From: Clostridia bacterium
GTDB taxonomy: Bacteria; Bacillota; Clostridia; Christensenellales; Aristaeellaceae
Reading direction: 5' to 3'
Length of the DNA stretch: 18,660 nt
NCBI GenBank assembly: GCA_017620115.1
Contig: JAFZRB010000260.1
Coordinates: 1 to 18,660, forward strand
A model generated the notes under the pieces. The model was given only the letters and a program-made list of their open reading frames with translations, had not been told where the DNA came from and did not search any database. The position numbers were made by a program, and so were the translations under genes. Within the stretch, counting starts at the first letter, position 1; every line of letters starts with the position of its first letter. This document shows positions 5,826 through 14,480 of this stretch, one piece after another.

Positions 5826-8419
5826 ATCCTCCTGACCTTTTCAACGATCTTGAAAAGAAAGTTCATCGCGTCGATGGGAGACATGGCCATCACGTCGACG
5901 CCGCGTATTTCCTCGATGATCTCCATCGGTTTGAAGTCGGTCAGCTCAAGTTGACGCGTTCCGCCGTTTTTCCGGCCGTCCAGGATGCTCTTGCCGATGC
6001 TGCCTTCCCGCTCGTCCTTGACCTCGAGGCGCGCCATGATCTGGCGGGCTCGCTTAACGAGTGAATCGGGCAAACCGGCGAGCGCCGCAACGGCCACGCC
6101 GTAGCTGTGATCCGCGCCGCCTTTGACGATCTTGCGCAGGAAAATGACCTCGCTCCCCCGCTCTACGGCCGTGATGCGATAATTCACAACGCCCTCCAAC
6201 GAGCCCTCCAGTTCGGAGAGTTCATGGTAATGCGTGGCGAAAAGCGCCCTTGCGCCGCATTTTTTCACATCCGCGATATGCTCCACAGCGGCCCACGCGA
6301 TGGACAATCCGTCGAAGGTGCTGGTTCCGCGTCCGATTTCGTCGAGGATCAGCAGGCTTCGCGGCGTCGCGTATTTCAGGATGCCCGACAGCTCGTTCAT
6401 TTCGACCATGAACGTGGATTGTCCTCCATAGAGGTCATCCGAGGCTCCGATGCGCGTGAAGATGCGGTCGGTGATGGGAATGTCGGCAGAATCGGCCGGC
6501 ACAAAGCTGCCTATATGCGCCATGAGCACGATCAACGCCACTTGGCGCATATAGGTGCTTTTGCCCGCCATGTTCGGGCCCGTGATGATCATCACGCGGC
6601 TGCTCTGCGAAAGGCTTGTATCGTTGGGAACGAAGGCGTCGCGGCCCAGCGCTTTTTCGACCACGGGATGGCGGCCGCCGGCGATCTCGCATCGGCCTTC
6701 TTCATTCAGCTTCGGTCGCACGTATCCGTTTTCAGCGGCGGCCTCAGCCAGCGCGACCAGCACGTCGATTTCCTTGAGCCCCTGCGCGACGTGCGAGAGG
6801 CGTTCAAGCGCCTTATTCAGCGTTTCCCTTATGCCGACGAACAGCTGGTACTCGAGCCGTATGGCGCTGTCTTCCGCGCCAAGGATCTTCTTTTCCAGCT
6901 CCTTCAGCTCTTCTGTCACGAAGCGCTCGCAGGTGGCCAGCGTCTGCTTGCGCACGTAGCGGTCGGGCACCAGATCGAAAAAGGATTTCGTCACTTCGAT
7001 GTAATAGCCGAAAACGTGATTGTAACCCACTTTCAGATTCTTGATGCCGGTCGCCTCGCGTTCGCGCGCACCCAACTCGGCCACCCAGTTTTTGCCGCTC
7101 TTCGAGGCCTCGCGGTATTCATCCAGCTCATGGTCGTAGCCGTCGCGGATGATGCCGCCTTCCTTCACAGATAGCGGCGCGTCCGGATCGATGGCCGCGT
7201 CCAGCAATTCGACGACATCATACATCGGCTCGAGCATGGCGCAGAGCTCGTCCAGTCTGGCAACGCCGGAGCCGGAAAGCCTCGCGGCGATGGCGGGCGT
7301 CGCCTTCAGAGAAGCCAGCAGCGCCAGACAATCGCGCGCGTTGACCGTGTCATAGGCGATGCGGCTCAGCAGGCGCTCCACATCCCGGACGGGCTGCATT
7401 TCCTCCCGCACGGCGTCGCGCAGGAGCGGATCGCGCACGAAAAACTCCACAGCGTCCTGACGCCGCCTGATGTCGACCGGATTAACGAGCGGCTGTTCGA
7501 TCCAGCTTTTGAGCAGACGGCTGCCCATGGCGGTGACGGTTTGATCGAGCAGCCACAAAAGCGTTCCGCGGCGGCTGCGCCCGCGCATGGTCGACGTGAG
7601 CTCCAGGCTGCTTCGCGCGATGGCGTCCAGCGTCATGAACTGATCCGCCCTGTAACGCCGGATGGACATGATATGCCCCATGGCGTTTTTCTGCGTTTTG
7701 ACCAGATAATCCAGCAGCGCGCCGGCGGCGCACAGCCCCAGCTTCACGTCGGGCATGTCGAGCTCTGAGACGCTGCGCAGGCTAAAGTGCGCGCAAAGCG
7801 CTTTTGAGGACGCGGCTGCGCCAAACGCTTCGGCGTTCATGCGCGTAAGCAGGATGCCGTGATTCTGCGCGTACGATGCGAGCGAATCGGGATCGGCCGT
7901 GAGCAGTTCCTTCGGTTCGATCCGGGCCAGTTCGTCAAACAGGCGATGCTCCGCGTCTGCGATCTGATACACATAGAACTCGCCGGTGGATACATCGCAG
8001 AAAGCGATGCCGGCCAGATTGCGCTGCCGGTGCAGCGCCAGTATATAATTGGCCGCCCGCTCGTCGAGCATGGTCGATTCGATCAGCGTGCCCGGCGTGA
8101 TAATGCGCGTGATGGCGCGCTCGACAAGGCCTTTCGACTCGGCGGGATCGGTCATCTGCTCGCAGATTGCGACCTTGTAGCCCTTTTCTATCAGTCGGGC
8201 GACATAGGCGTCCACCGCGTGATACGGCACGCCGCACATGGGCGCGCGCTGCGAAAGGCCGCAGTCCTTGCCGGTGAGCGTCAGTTCGAGCTCGCGCGAA
8301 ACCAATTCGGCGTCGTCAAAAAACAGCTCGTAGAAATCGCCCAGCCGGAAAAACAGCAGCATGTCGGGATTCTGTTCCTTGATCTGCAGGTATTGCTGCA
8401 TCATGGGCGTAATCGCCAT
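5822..8419 (-). CDS. mutS: DNA mismatch repair protein MutS
   Basis: MutS recognises mismatches and small loops. The 865-residue protein has all expected parts: the mismatch-reading Phe29-Tyr30-Glu31 in GDFYELFF, connector and lever domains, the clamp region with GYNHVFGYYIEV (465-476), and the ABC-type ATPase with Walker A GPNMAGKST (614-622), Walker B LLILDE (689-694) followed by the signature-like GRGTSTFDG, and the H-loop region LFATHYHELSEL. The C-terminal helix-turn-helix part is present. The ATG at 8417-8419 has GGGAGGG 6-7 nt upstream and begins 19 bp after the YlbF/YmcA-like gene. The synteny miaB, ymcA, mutS, mutL is shared with Bacillus subtilis, except that the spore-coat gene cotE is not found between ymcA and mutS. 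Confidence 0.98.
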   Translation of the reverse strand: MAITPMMQQYLQIKEQNPDMLLFFRLGDFYELFFDDAELVSRELELTLTGKDCGLSQRAPMCGVPYHAVDAYVARLIEKGYKVAICEQMTDPAESKGLVERAITRIITPGTLIESTMLDERAANYILALHRQRNLAGIAFCDVSTGEFYVYQIADAEHRLFDELARIEPKELLTADPDSLASYAQNHGILLTRMNAEAFGAAASSKALCAHFSLRSVSELDMPDVKLGLCAAGALLDYLVKTQKNAMGHIMSIRRYRADQFMTLDAIARSSLELTSTMRGRSRRGTLLWLLDQTVTAMGSRLLKSWIEQPLVNPVDIRRRQDAVEFFVRDPLLRDAVREEMQPVRDVERLLSRIAYDTVNARDCLALLASLKATPAIAARLSGSGVARLDELCAMLEPMYDVVELLDAAIDPDAPLSVKEGGIIRDGYDHELDEYREASKSGKNWVAELGAREREATGIKNLKVGYNHVFGYYIEVTKSFFDLVPDRYVRKQTLATCERFVTEELKELEKKILGAEDSAIRLEYQLFVGIRETLNKALERLSHVAQGLKEIDVLVALAEAAAENGYVRPKLNEEGRCEIAGGRHPVVEKALGRDAFVPNDTSLSQSSRVMIITGPNMAGKSTYMRQVALIVLMAHIGSFVPADSADIPITDRIFTRIGASDDLYGGQSTFMVEMNELSGILKYATPRSLLILDEIGRGTSTFDGLSIAWAAVEHIADVKKCGARALFATHYHELSELEGSLEGVVNYRITAVERGSEVIFLRKIVKGGADHSYGVAVAALAGLPDSLVKRARQIMARLEVKDEREGSIGKSILDGRKNGGTRQLELTDFKPMEIIEEIRGVDVMAMSPIDAMNFLFKIVEKVRRI

Positions 8420-8438
8420 GATGATCCCTCCCAGTGGT

Positions 8439-8843
8439 TTAATGACAGCCCGGGCAGGTGGCGCATGAGCCGGTACAGCCGCCCTCGGCTTCGGGATCGT
8501 CCATCTCGCCTGTGATGATGAAGCGAAGCACCTGGTTGACCTGATTGATGAGGCTGTCGAAGCCCTCGCGCGCCTGGTTCATGGCGATGATGTCGGGTAT
8601 CGCCTGAAACTGGCTTTGCAGGTTCTCCATGGCGTCGCCGTGCATGGCGATTTCTTCGGGATCGGGGCTGCCGCTGTGCAGCGCCTCTTCCAGACGGCTC
8701 TTATGCTCGAGATAGCGGCTCATCAGCTCTGCCGCTTCAGCGTTCGCCATGGCGGTCTCTTCGGCCGCCTTCATCGCAATGTATTCCTCGCTCTGCATCA
8801 GCGCGTCGCCGAGTTCGCGGGTTTTTTCAAAAACAGCGTTCAT
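8439..8843 (-). CDS. YlbF/YmcA family protein, RicA-like
   Basis: A 134-residue, mostly helical protein of the YlbF/YmcA family. In B. subtilis YmcA (RicA), YlbF (RicF) and YaaT (RicT) form a complex that carries Fe-S clusters and directs RNase Y maturation of many mRNAs. The helical body spans about 5-112 with an acidic stretch near 113-121, followed by a cysteine-rich tail C123-x3-C127-x2-C130-x2-C133, which fits a metal or Fe-S ligand set. Position between miaB and mutS matches B. subtilis ymcA, but the cysteine tail is also like that of YlbF, so I leave the symbol blank. ATG 8843 is chosen: AGGAGG lies 6 nt upstream, whereas the GTG at 8858 is upstream of that site. The gap to miaB is 11 bp. 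Confidence 0.88.
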   Translation of the reverse strand: MNAVFEKTRELGDALMQSEEYIAMKAAEETAMANAEAAELMSRYLEHKSRLEEALHSGSPDPEEIAMHGDAMENLQSQFQAIPDIIAMNQAREGFDSLINQVNQVLRFIITGEMDDPEAEGGCTGSCATCPGCH

Positions 8844-8854
8844 AGTCTTCCTCC

Positions 8855-10267
8855 TCACCGGGTCAGTGATTGTTCGATCAGCGTTCCCCGCAGCGTGTTT
8901 TTGCCGGCAGAAGTGATCTTTACGGGCACGATGCGGCCGATCAGCGAGGCGTCGCCCCGGAAATTGACCATGTGGCCCCGCTCCGTCTTACCGGCGACGC
9001 ATGATGTGTCGCGCGCGCTGACCTCCTCGACCAGCACGTCCTCGATCCGGCCAATCTGCCGCTGACAGATATCCGTCGTGACCGCCTGCTGATGCTCGAT
9101 CAGCCGCTGTATGCGGCGGCTCTTCTCTTCTATAGGCGTGTCGTCCGGCATGGAGGCCGCCCGTGTGCCGGGCCGCGGCGAATAGATAAAGGTATACGCC
9201 GCATCGTAACGGATCTCATCCACGAGCGACACGGTTTCTTCAAACTCAGCGAGAGTCTCGCCCGGAAAACCCACGATCAGGTCGGTCGTGAGACCGATAT
9301 CAGGGCAGGTCCTGCGGATGCTTCCGATGGTCTCAATGTATTTCTCGCGCGTGTAGCGCCGGTTCATCACCTGCAGGATCCGGTTATTTCCGGCCTGAAC
9401 GGGCAGGTGAAGCTGGCGGCAGAGATGCTTCAGCTCGCCAAAGCAGGCGATCAGCTCGTCTGAAATATCCTTTGGGTGCGACGTCATAAAACGCACGCGC
9501 GGAACGCCTATCCGGTCGATCTGATAGAGCAGCTCGGCAAAATGCGCGCCGCCGCCCATATAGGAGTTCACATTCTGCCCCAGCAGCATGATTTCCTGAA
9601 CGCCGGAATCGGCCAGCGCCTTCGCTTCCTCAATGATCACTTCCTGAGAGCGGGAGCGCTCGCGCCCGCGCACATAGGGAACGATGCAGTAAGAGCAGAA
9701 ATTGTTGCAGCCGTACATGATGTTGATGTACGCCGAAAAGCCGTTTCGGCGGCGCACAGGCAGGCCCTCGCAGATACCGCCGTCTTCATCGAGTATTTCA
9801 ATGGCGCGCTGCTTTTCGCAGATAACACGGAACAGCAGCTCCGGCAGCCTGTACATATTGTGCGTTCCGAAGGCGAGATCGATAAAGGGGTACATTTTGC
9901 GGACCTTCTCCCCCATCCCCTCCTCCTGCATCATGCAGCCGCCTACGGCGATGATGAGGCTGGGCTTGAGCGCCTTCAGCTCCTTAAGCCATATGACGTT
10001 GCCCAGGGCCTTGTTTTCAGCGTTTTCGCGGACGCAGCACGTGTTGTACAGTATCAGATCGGCCTCTTCTCGGGTATCGACAGGCGTCATGCCCATCTCA
10101 TCGAGCATTCCGGCGATGGTTTCCGAATCGTGCACGTTCATCTGGCAACCCAATGTAACGATATGATAGCCCAGCGGGCGCTGGAGCGCGTCGCGGACAG
10201 CTTCGGTATATGCGCGCTGTTCCTCCAGCTTTTCAGCCGGTACGAGAATATCTCTCTGATTTCCCAT
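8855..10267 (-). CDS. miaB: tRNA-2-methylthio-N6-dimethylallyladenosine synthase
   Basis: MiaB is a radical SAM methylthiotransferase that converts i6A37 to ms2i6A37, completing the modification started by MiaA. The protein, 470 residues from ATG 10267, has the N-terminal UPF0004 domain with cluster cysteines C41 (TLGCQMN), C77 (NTCCVRENAENK) and C111 (GGCMMQ), the radical SAM motif C187-x3-C191-x2-C194 (YGCNNFCSYC), and a C-terminal TRAM domain from about 400. Both clusters have all ligands. ATG 10267 has AAAGGAG upstream with a somewhat long spacer of 11 nt; an in-frame ATG at 10294 lies inside the end of the RNase G gene and has no such site, but cannot be excluded. It begins 19 bp after the RNase G stop. 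Confidence 0.96.
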   Translation of the reverse strand: MGNQRDILVPAEKLEEQRAYTEAVRDALQRPLGYHIVTLGCQMNVHDSETIAGMLDEMGMTPVDTREEADLILYNTCCVRENAENKALGNVIWLKELKALKPSLIIAVGGCMMQEEGMGEKVRKMYPFIDLAFGTHNMYRLPELLFRVICEKQRAIEILDEDGGICEGLPVRRRNGFSAYINIMYGCNNFCSYCIVPYVRGRERSRSQEVIIEEAKALADSGVQEIMLLGQNVNSYMGGGAHFAELLYQIDRIGVPRVRFMTSHPKDISDELIACFGELKHLCRQLHLPVQAGNNRILQVMNRRYTREKYIETIGSIRRTCPDIGLTTDLIVGFPGETLAEFEETVSLVDEIRYDAAYTFIYSPRPGTRAASMPDDTPIEEKSRRIQRLIEHQQAVTTDICQRQIGRIEDVLVEEVSARDTSCVAGKTERGHMVNFRGDASLIGRIVPVKITSAGKNTLRGTLIEQSLTR

Positions 10268-10286
10268 GAGCTCAACGACTCCTTTC

Positions 10287-11789
10287 TCAGGCATAGGAAG
10301 GCAGCGGCCGCGCCTTTGCAGGCAGATCTGATCCGAACGCCGGTTCAACGACATAGCGTTCGTCAGGCCATACGACTTCAGTCAGAACAAACGCGCGGAT
10401 ACCTGCCGGCGCGCCAATGAGCTGCAGCTGCTCTGTGACGTTCGTCGACGCCTTAATAACCCACGCGGCCGCTTCCTCATGGCCGGCACGCCCCCGCAGC
10501 TCGTGCAGTATGCGCCGGGCGACGGTTTCGGCGCTGTCGGTGAGGCCACTGCCGCCGCAGGCCGGACAGGGCCGGCGAAGCTGGGTATGCATGGGCTGAT
10601 GCAGCTTTTTCCTGGTCATTTCGACCAGGCCGAGGCTGGTCATACCGACGAGATTGGTCTTGGTGCGATCCTGCCGGAGCAGCTGGCGCAAGAGGGCGAG
10701 CAGGCCTTCGCGGCGTTCTTCAGCCTCCATGTCGATGAAATCGATGATCACAATGCCGCCCACGTCCCGCAGCCTGAGCTGATGCACGATTTCCCGCGCC
10801 GCTTCGCAGTTGATTTTGTAGACCGTATCGTCAAGGCTCTTAGAGCCGACATATTTTCCGGTATTGACGTCGATGACCGTCAACGCTTCCGTATAATCGA
10901 CGACCAGGAAGCCGCCGCTCTTGAGCCATACGCGCCGCTGGCACGCCTTTTCAAACATAGCGTCGACGCGGTACGCGTCGAACAGGGGCGTCTTCCCCTC
11001 ATACGGCGCGATGCGTCCGGCCAGATCAGGCGAAAGCATCAGGGCCGTCTCGCGGGCGTTTTTGAACGGCGCTTCGCCCTCGACGAGCATGTTTTCCACA
11101 TCTTCCGAGAGCATATCCCGCACGGCTCGGTGGATAAGCCCTTCGTCGCGGTGGATCAGCGCGGGAGCCGCGCTGTGCTGCGCGCGCGTCTGAATGGACT
11201 GCCACAGCCTCACAAGGCTCTCCACATCACGCCGCAGATCGTCCTCCGTGGCCGCCGCGGCCGCGGTGCGCACAATGAGCCCCATGTTATCCGGACGGCA
11301 TGCCTCCGCGGCGGCGCGCAGACGCGCGCGCGCTTCCTCATCCTCGATGCGGCGTGAAATGCCCACATAGCTGACAGTGGGCAGCAGAACGGCCAGCCGG
11401 CCGGGGAGCGTCACATGGCTCGAAATGCGGGGCCCTTTCGTGCCGCCGGGATCCTTGATGACCTGAACGAGCAGGGACTGACCCATTCGCACCATGCGCC
11501 CGATGGACTGGCTCGCGAGCTGGCGCTCGATGTTGTCCGCGTCCGCGCCGAAATCGGATTTGTCGATCTTTATATCGCCCGCATGCAGGAAGGCGTTTTT
11601 TTCAAGACCGATATCCACGAAAGCGGCCTGCATGCCAGGCAGGATGTTCGCGACGCGCCCGACATAGATATTGCCGGGAAGACTTTCCTGGCCGCTTCGC
11701 TCAACGTAGTACTCTGCTAGCTCCCCATCCTCCAGGAGGGCCAGGCGGGTCTGTCCCAATTCCGATTCAATGAGAATTTGTTTCTTCAT
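10287..11789 (-). CDS. rng: Ribonuclease E/G family endoribonuclease
   Basis: RNase E/G enzymes cut single-stranded RNA in rRNA and mRNA processing. The 500-residue protein, close to RNase G length, has an N-terminal S1 domain (about 35-125; GNIYVGRV, FVDIGLEKNAFLH), the DNase I-like catalytic core with metal-binding D307 (VIDVNTGKY, with N309) and D350 (VIIDFIDM), and a zinc-link-like CPACGGSG motif (408-415) thought to hold the dimer. It lacks the long C-terminal scaffold of E. coli RNase E. The ATG at 11787-11789 follows the DUF2344 gene stop by 6 bp, with a GGAG 12 nt upstream, suggesting coupled translation. In many Firmicutes this gene leads into rplU and rpmA; here miaB follows instead. 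Confidence 0.93.
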   Translation of the reverse strand: MKKQILIESELGQTRLALLEDGELAEYYVERSGQESLPGNIYVGRVANILPGMQAAFVDIGLEKNAFLHAGDIKIDKSDFGADADNIERQLASQSIGRMVRMGQSLLVQVIKDPGGTKGPRISSHVTLPGRLAVLLPTVSYVGISRRIEDEEARARLRAAAEACRPDNMGLIVRTAAAAATEDDLRRDVESLVRLWQSIQTRAQHSAAPALIHRDEGLIHRAVRDMLSEDVENMLVEGEAPFKNARETALMLSPDLAGRIAPYEGKTPLFDAYRVDAMFEKACQRRVWLKSGGFLVVDYTEALTVIDVNTGKYVGSKSLDDTVYKINCEAAREIVHQLRLRDVGGIVIIDFIDMEAEERREGLLALLRQLLRQDRTKTNLVGMTSLGLVEMTRKKLHQPMHTQLRRPCPACGGSGLTDSAETVARRILHELRGRAGHEEAAAWVIKASTNVTEQLQLIGAPAGIRAFVLTEVVWPDERYVVEPAFGSDLPAKARPLPSYA

Positions 11790-11795
11790 GACTGA

Positions 11796-12464
11796 CTAAA
11801 GCTCCATCAATGGCACGATCGTTCCCTCGTCGCTGCGGCCCAGGAGCGCGGTTCTGAAAATAGCGCCTTCGTAATCGGATGCGTTGGCGCGCTCCGCCAA
11901 AACGCCCAGAAGCAGGTCTGGCTTCAGCGTTTCCTCCGGCGTCAGCATAAGCCGAGCGTTCAGCGCGGAGCTTCCCGCATCCAGGGACACGGTCATCGGG
12001 CGGATGTTGACTTCCCTCTCGCCGGATTTTGTCTTGCGAACGGCCATGACCGTCTCCTCCGCCAGATATTTCGGAACATCAGCCAGAATCGCTGCGGCGT
12101 GCGCGCCAGAGAGCTCTATGCGATAGTCGGCCATGACCAGACGGGCCATCAGGGCGGGATGCTTGTCATCCACCATGCGGCAGCGGTGCACGGGCATTTC
12201 AGGCGGCAGCGCCGCGCTCATCTGCTGAAGCGCATGCTGCGGATCGACGGCGGAGGTCAGCCTGATGTCCATCAGTTCCACATCGCTCGACCAGCCCATG
12301 GCCAGCGCGGAGGCGAAGGACATCTGGGGATGGGGATTGAATCCCTGGGAATAGGCCACGGGCAGATCTGTTCGCCGGAGCGCGCGCATCATGAAGCGCT
12401 GCAGGTCGAGATGCGAAATGTATCTCAGGCGGCCTTTTTTGCCAAACTCAAAGATCGCTCTCAC
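11796..12464 (-). CDS. Radical SAM-linked DUF2344 protein (TIGR03936 family)
   Basis: A 222-residue protein of the family that always accompanies, or is fused to, the TIGR03960 radical SAM protein. The N-terminal signature is clear: RYISHLDLQRFMMRALRRTDLPVAYSQGFNPHP is broken here into RYISHLDLQRF and YSQGFNPHPQMSFA, within the first 55 residues. The biochemical role is not known; cooperation with the upstream radical SAM enzyme is inferred from their constant pairing. The GTG at 12462-12464 overlaps the upstream stop as GTGA and has a GAGGGGG ribosome binding site. An in-frame GTG at 12470 is the alternative. Translation is probably coupled to the upstream gene. Confidence 0.9.
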   Translation of the reverse strand: MRAIFEFGKKGRLRYISHLDLQRFMMRALRRTDLPVAYSQGFNPHPQMSFASALAMGWSSDVELMDIRLTSAVDPQHALQQMSAALPPEMPVHRCRMVDDKHPALMARLVMADYRIELSGAHAAAILADVPKYLAEETVMAVRKTKSGEREVNIRPMTVSLDAGSSALNARLMLTPEETLKPDLLLGVLAERANASDYEGAIFRTALLGRSDEGTIVPLMEL

Positions 12465-14302
12465 ACGCACGCCCCCTCGTAGCGTTTTACGCCGCAGCCC
12501 ACGCAGCCCTTCCGGCAGTCGTGCGTGAGCTCGGCGCGCTGGGCCTTCGCCCATTCGCGCAGCAGGAATTCCTTGGAAACGCCGGCGTCCAGATGATCCC
12601 AGGGCAGGCGTTCGTCAAGCCCTTTCGTACGCGTCGCGTAAAACGCGGGATCGACTCCTGTCTCTTCAAAGGCCTTCAGCCACAGATCGTATCGGAACTG
12701 ATCGTTCCAGCCGTCGAAACGGCAGCCCAGCCGCACGGCGCGCTCGAGCACGTCGGCCATGCGCCTGTCCCCCAGCGCGAACGCGGCCTCAAGAAAGCTC
12801 AGATCCGGCGCGTGGTATTTGAAATCAACGCCTTTCAGCTTCGATATGGCTTGTTTGATCATCTGCTGGTGGCGGATGACATCCTCTTCTCTGATCTGGC
12901 CGCACCACTGGAACGGCGTGAACGGCTTGGGCACGAATACAGACGCGCTCACCGTCACGCGGAAGCCGGGCGCGCGCTGCGCTTTGGGGATCGAGAAATA
13001 TACGGCGCGCACTTTCTCGGCCAGATCGACGATACCCATGGCGTCTTCATCGGTTTCTGTCGGCAGGCCGAGCATGAAATACAGCTTGACCGATGACCAG
13101 CCCTGTTCAAACGCGTCGCGAACTGAGCGAATGAGGTCTTCTTCCGTCACGCCCTTGTTGATGACGTCTCTGAGACGCTGTGTGCCCGCTTCCGGCGCCA
13201 GCGTCAGGCCCGTCTTGCGCACCTTCTGCGTCTCTTTGAGCGTCTCGGTGAGGAAGTTGTCGATGCGCTGTGAAGGCAGCGAGATCGACACGCGCTTTTC
13301 GTAAAAGCGCTTCACCATTTCCCTGGCCAGATCGGGCAGACAGGAATAATCGCCGCTGGAGAGGCTCATCAGCGAGATTTCGTCGTAACCGGTGGCGTTG
13401 ACCAGCCGTTCGGCCAATTCAATCAGCCGATCCATCGACCGTTCGCGCACGGGCCGGTAAATCATGCCGGCCTGGCAAAAGCGGCATCCGCGCGTGCAGC
13501 CCCGGAATATCTCCAGCATAATCCGGTTGTGAACCACTTCGCCGTATGGCACGATCAGGCTTTCGGGGTAGTCGGCGGCGGTCAGGTCGTTGACCAGCGC
13601 TTTCATAACCAGCTCCGGCGCTCCCGTGCCGGGTTTGGGCGTCACGGATCTGACCGTGCCGTCCTCATTATAGGAAACATCGTAGAACGAGGGCACGTAC
13701 ACGCCCTGGATGCCCACGATCATTTTGAGGAAGTCCCCGCGCGGGCGTCCGCTCGTTTTCCACTCCCTGTACACGTCGATGTACTGATGGGTCGAAACCT
13801 CGCCGTCGCCCAGCACGAAGAAATCCACGAACGGCGCGAGCGGTTCGGGATTGTAGGCGCACGGCCCGCCGCACACCACGAACGGCCCTTCCGTGCGATC
13901 GGCGGCCCTCAGCGGAATGCCGGCCAGATCGAGCGCCACGAGGATGTTTGAGTAGCTCATCTCATACTGCAGCGTAATGCCGAGCAGATCGAATTCCTTT
14001 ACAGGCGTACGGGATTCCAGCGAGAACAGCGGGATGCCATTCTCGCGCATCTGCGCCTCCATGTCTACCCAGGGCGAAAACACCCGCTCGCACCAGGCGT
14101 CGTCCCTTTTGTTGATCGTATGATAGAGAATTTTCATGCCCAGATGGGACATGCCAACCTCGTAGGTGTCCGGAAACAGAAAAGCGTATCGAACGGAGAC
14201 ATCCTCCGGTTTTTTCATGATCGATCCAAACTCGCCGCCCACATAGCGCACGGGCTTTTCCACCTTCATCATGAGCGAATCGATCTTATCGGAAAGCGTC
14301 AA
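12461..14302 (-). CDS. B12-binding-type radical SAM protein (TIGR03960 family)
   Basis: A large radical SAM protein of about 613 residues, first gene of the nine-gene cluster. The N-terminal half resembles a cobalamin-binding-like fold (VEKPVRYVGGEF, PDTYEVGMSHLGMKILY) and precedes the radical SAM core with C269-x3-C273-x2-C276 (RGCTRGCRFCQAG). The C-terminus adds a further cysteine set, C-x3-C-x2-C (DCRKGCVGCG), just before the end. The reaction is unknown; the family is paired with DUF2344 proteins and lies beside the RNase G gene in many Firmicutes. The best ribosome binding site, AAGGGGG, is 8 nt before a TTG at 14300-14302, so I chose that start; ATGs at 14323 and 14329 have no site and would fall close to the predicted transcript start. 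Confidence 0.88.
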   Translation of the reverse strand: MTLSDKIDSLMMKVEKPVRYVGGEFGSIMKKPEDVSVRYAFLFPDTYEVGMSHLGMKILYHTINKRDDAWCERVFSPWVDMEAQMRENGIPLFSLESRTPVKEFDLLGITLQYEMSYSNILVALDLAGIPLRAADRTEGPFVVCGGPCAYNPEPLAPFVDFFVLGDGEVSTHQYIDVYREWKTSGRPRGDFLKMIVGIQGVYVPSFYDVSYNEDGTVRSVTPKPGTGAPELVMKALVNDLTAADYPESLIVPYGEVVHNRIMLEIFRGCTRGCRFCQAGMIYRPVRERSMDRLIELAERLVNATGYDEISLMSLSSGDYSCLPDLAREMVKRFYEKRVSISLPSQRIDNFLTETLKETQKVRKTGLTLAPEAGTQRLRDVINKGVTEEDLIRSVRDAFEQGWSSVKLYFMLGLPTETDEDAMGIVDLAEKVRAVYFSIPKAQRAPGFRVTVSASVFVPKPFTPFQWCGQIREEDVIRHQQMIKQAISKLKGVDFKYHAPDLSFLEAAFALGDRRMADVLERAVRLGCRFDGWNDQFRYDLWLKAFEETGVDPAFYATRTKGLDERLPWDHLDAGVSKEFLLREWAKAQRAELTHDCRKGCVGCGVKRYEGACV

Positions 14303-14336
14303 GAAGCTTGCCCCCTTAGACATAATCATTCAATTT

Positions 14337-14365
14337 ACTTTAGCACGATCTGTTCGTCCGGTCAA
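14337..14365 (-). promoter_or_regulatory. Promoter of the nine-gene minus-strand operon
   Basis: On the minus strand the -35 TTGACC (14360-14365) and a weaker -10 TAAAGT (14337-14342) are 17 bp apart. Transcription would start near 14330, so the leader is about 30 nt to the TTG at 14302, which supports that start codon. No other promoter-like pair was seen in the interval. Confidence 0.5.
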
Positions 14366-14416
14366 CCTTCAGAGAGTAAAAACAATTCGACGGAACGCAT
14401 TGGAGCGATGTTTTCC

Positions 14417-14445
14417 TTGAAAAAAAGGCCCGGCTTTATTATAAT
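14417..14445 (+). promoter_or_regulatory. Promoter of recD2-comFC
   Basis: The -35 TTGAAA (14417-14422) and a perfect -10 TATAAT (14440-14445) are spaced by 17 bp. The start would be near 14452, leaving about 29 nt before the recD2 ATG and its GGAGG site (14470-14474). It is divergent from the operon promoter at 14337-14365. Confidence 0.75.
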
Positions 14446-14480
14446 AGGAACTGGCCGACAATGGCAGGCGGAGGATGAAC

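Noticed and set aside
14330..14480. SOS boxes in the divergent recD2 / radical SAM region
   Set aside because: CGAACAGATCGTGC and GAACGCATTGGA each have only one good half-site; the second half does not match.
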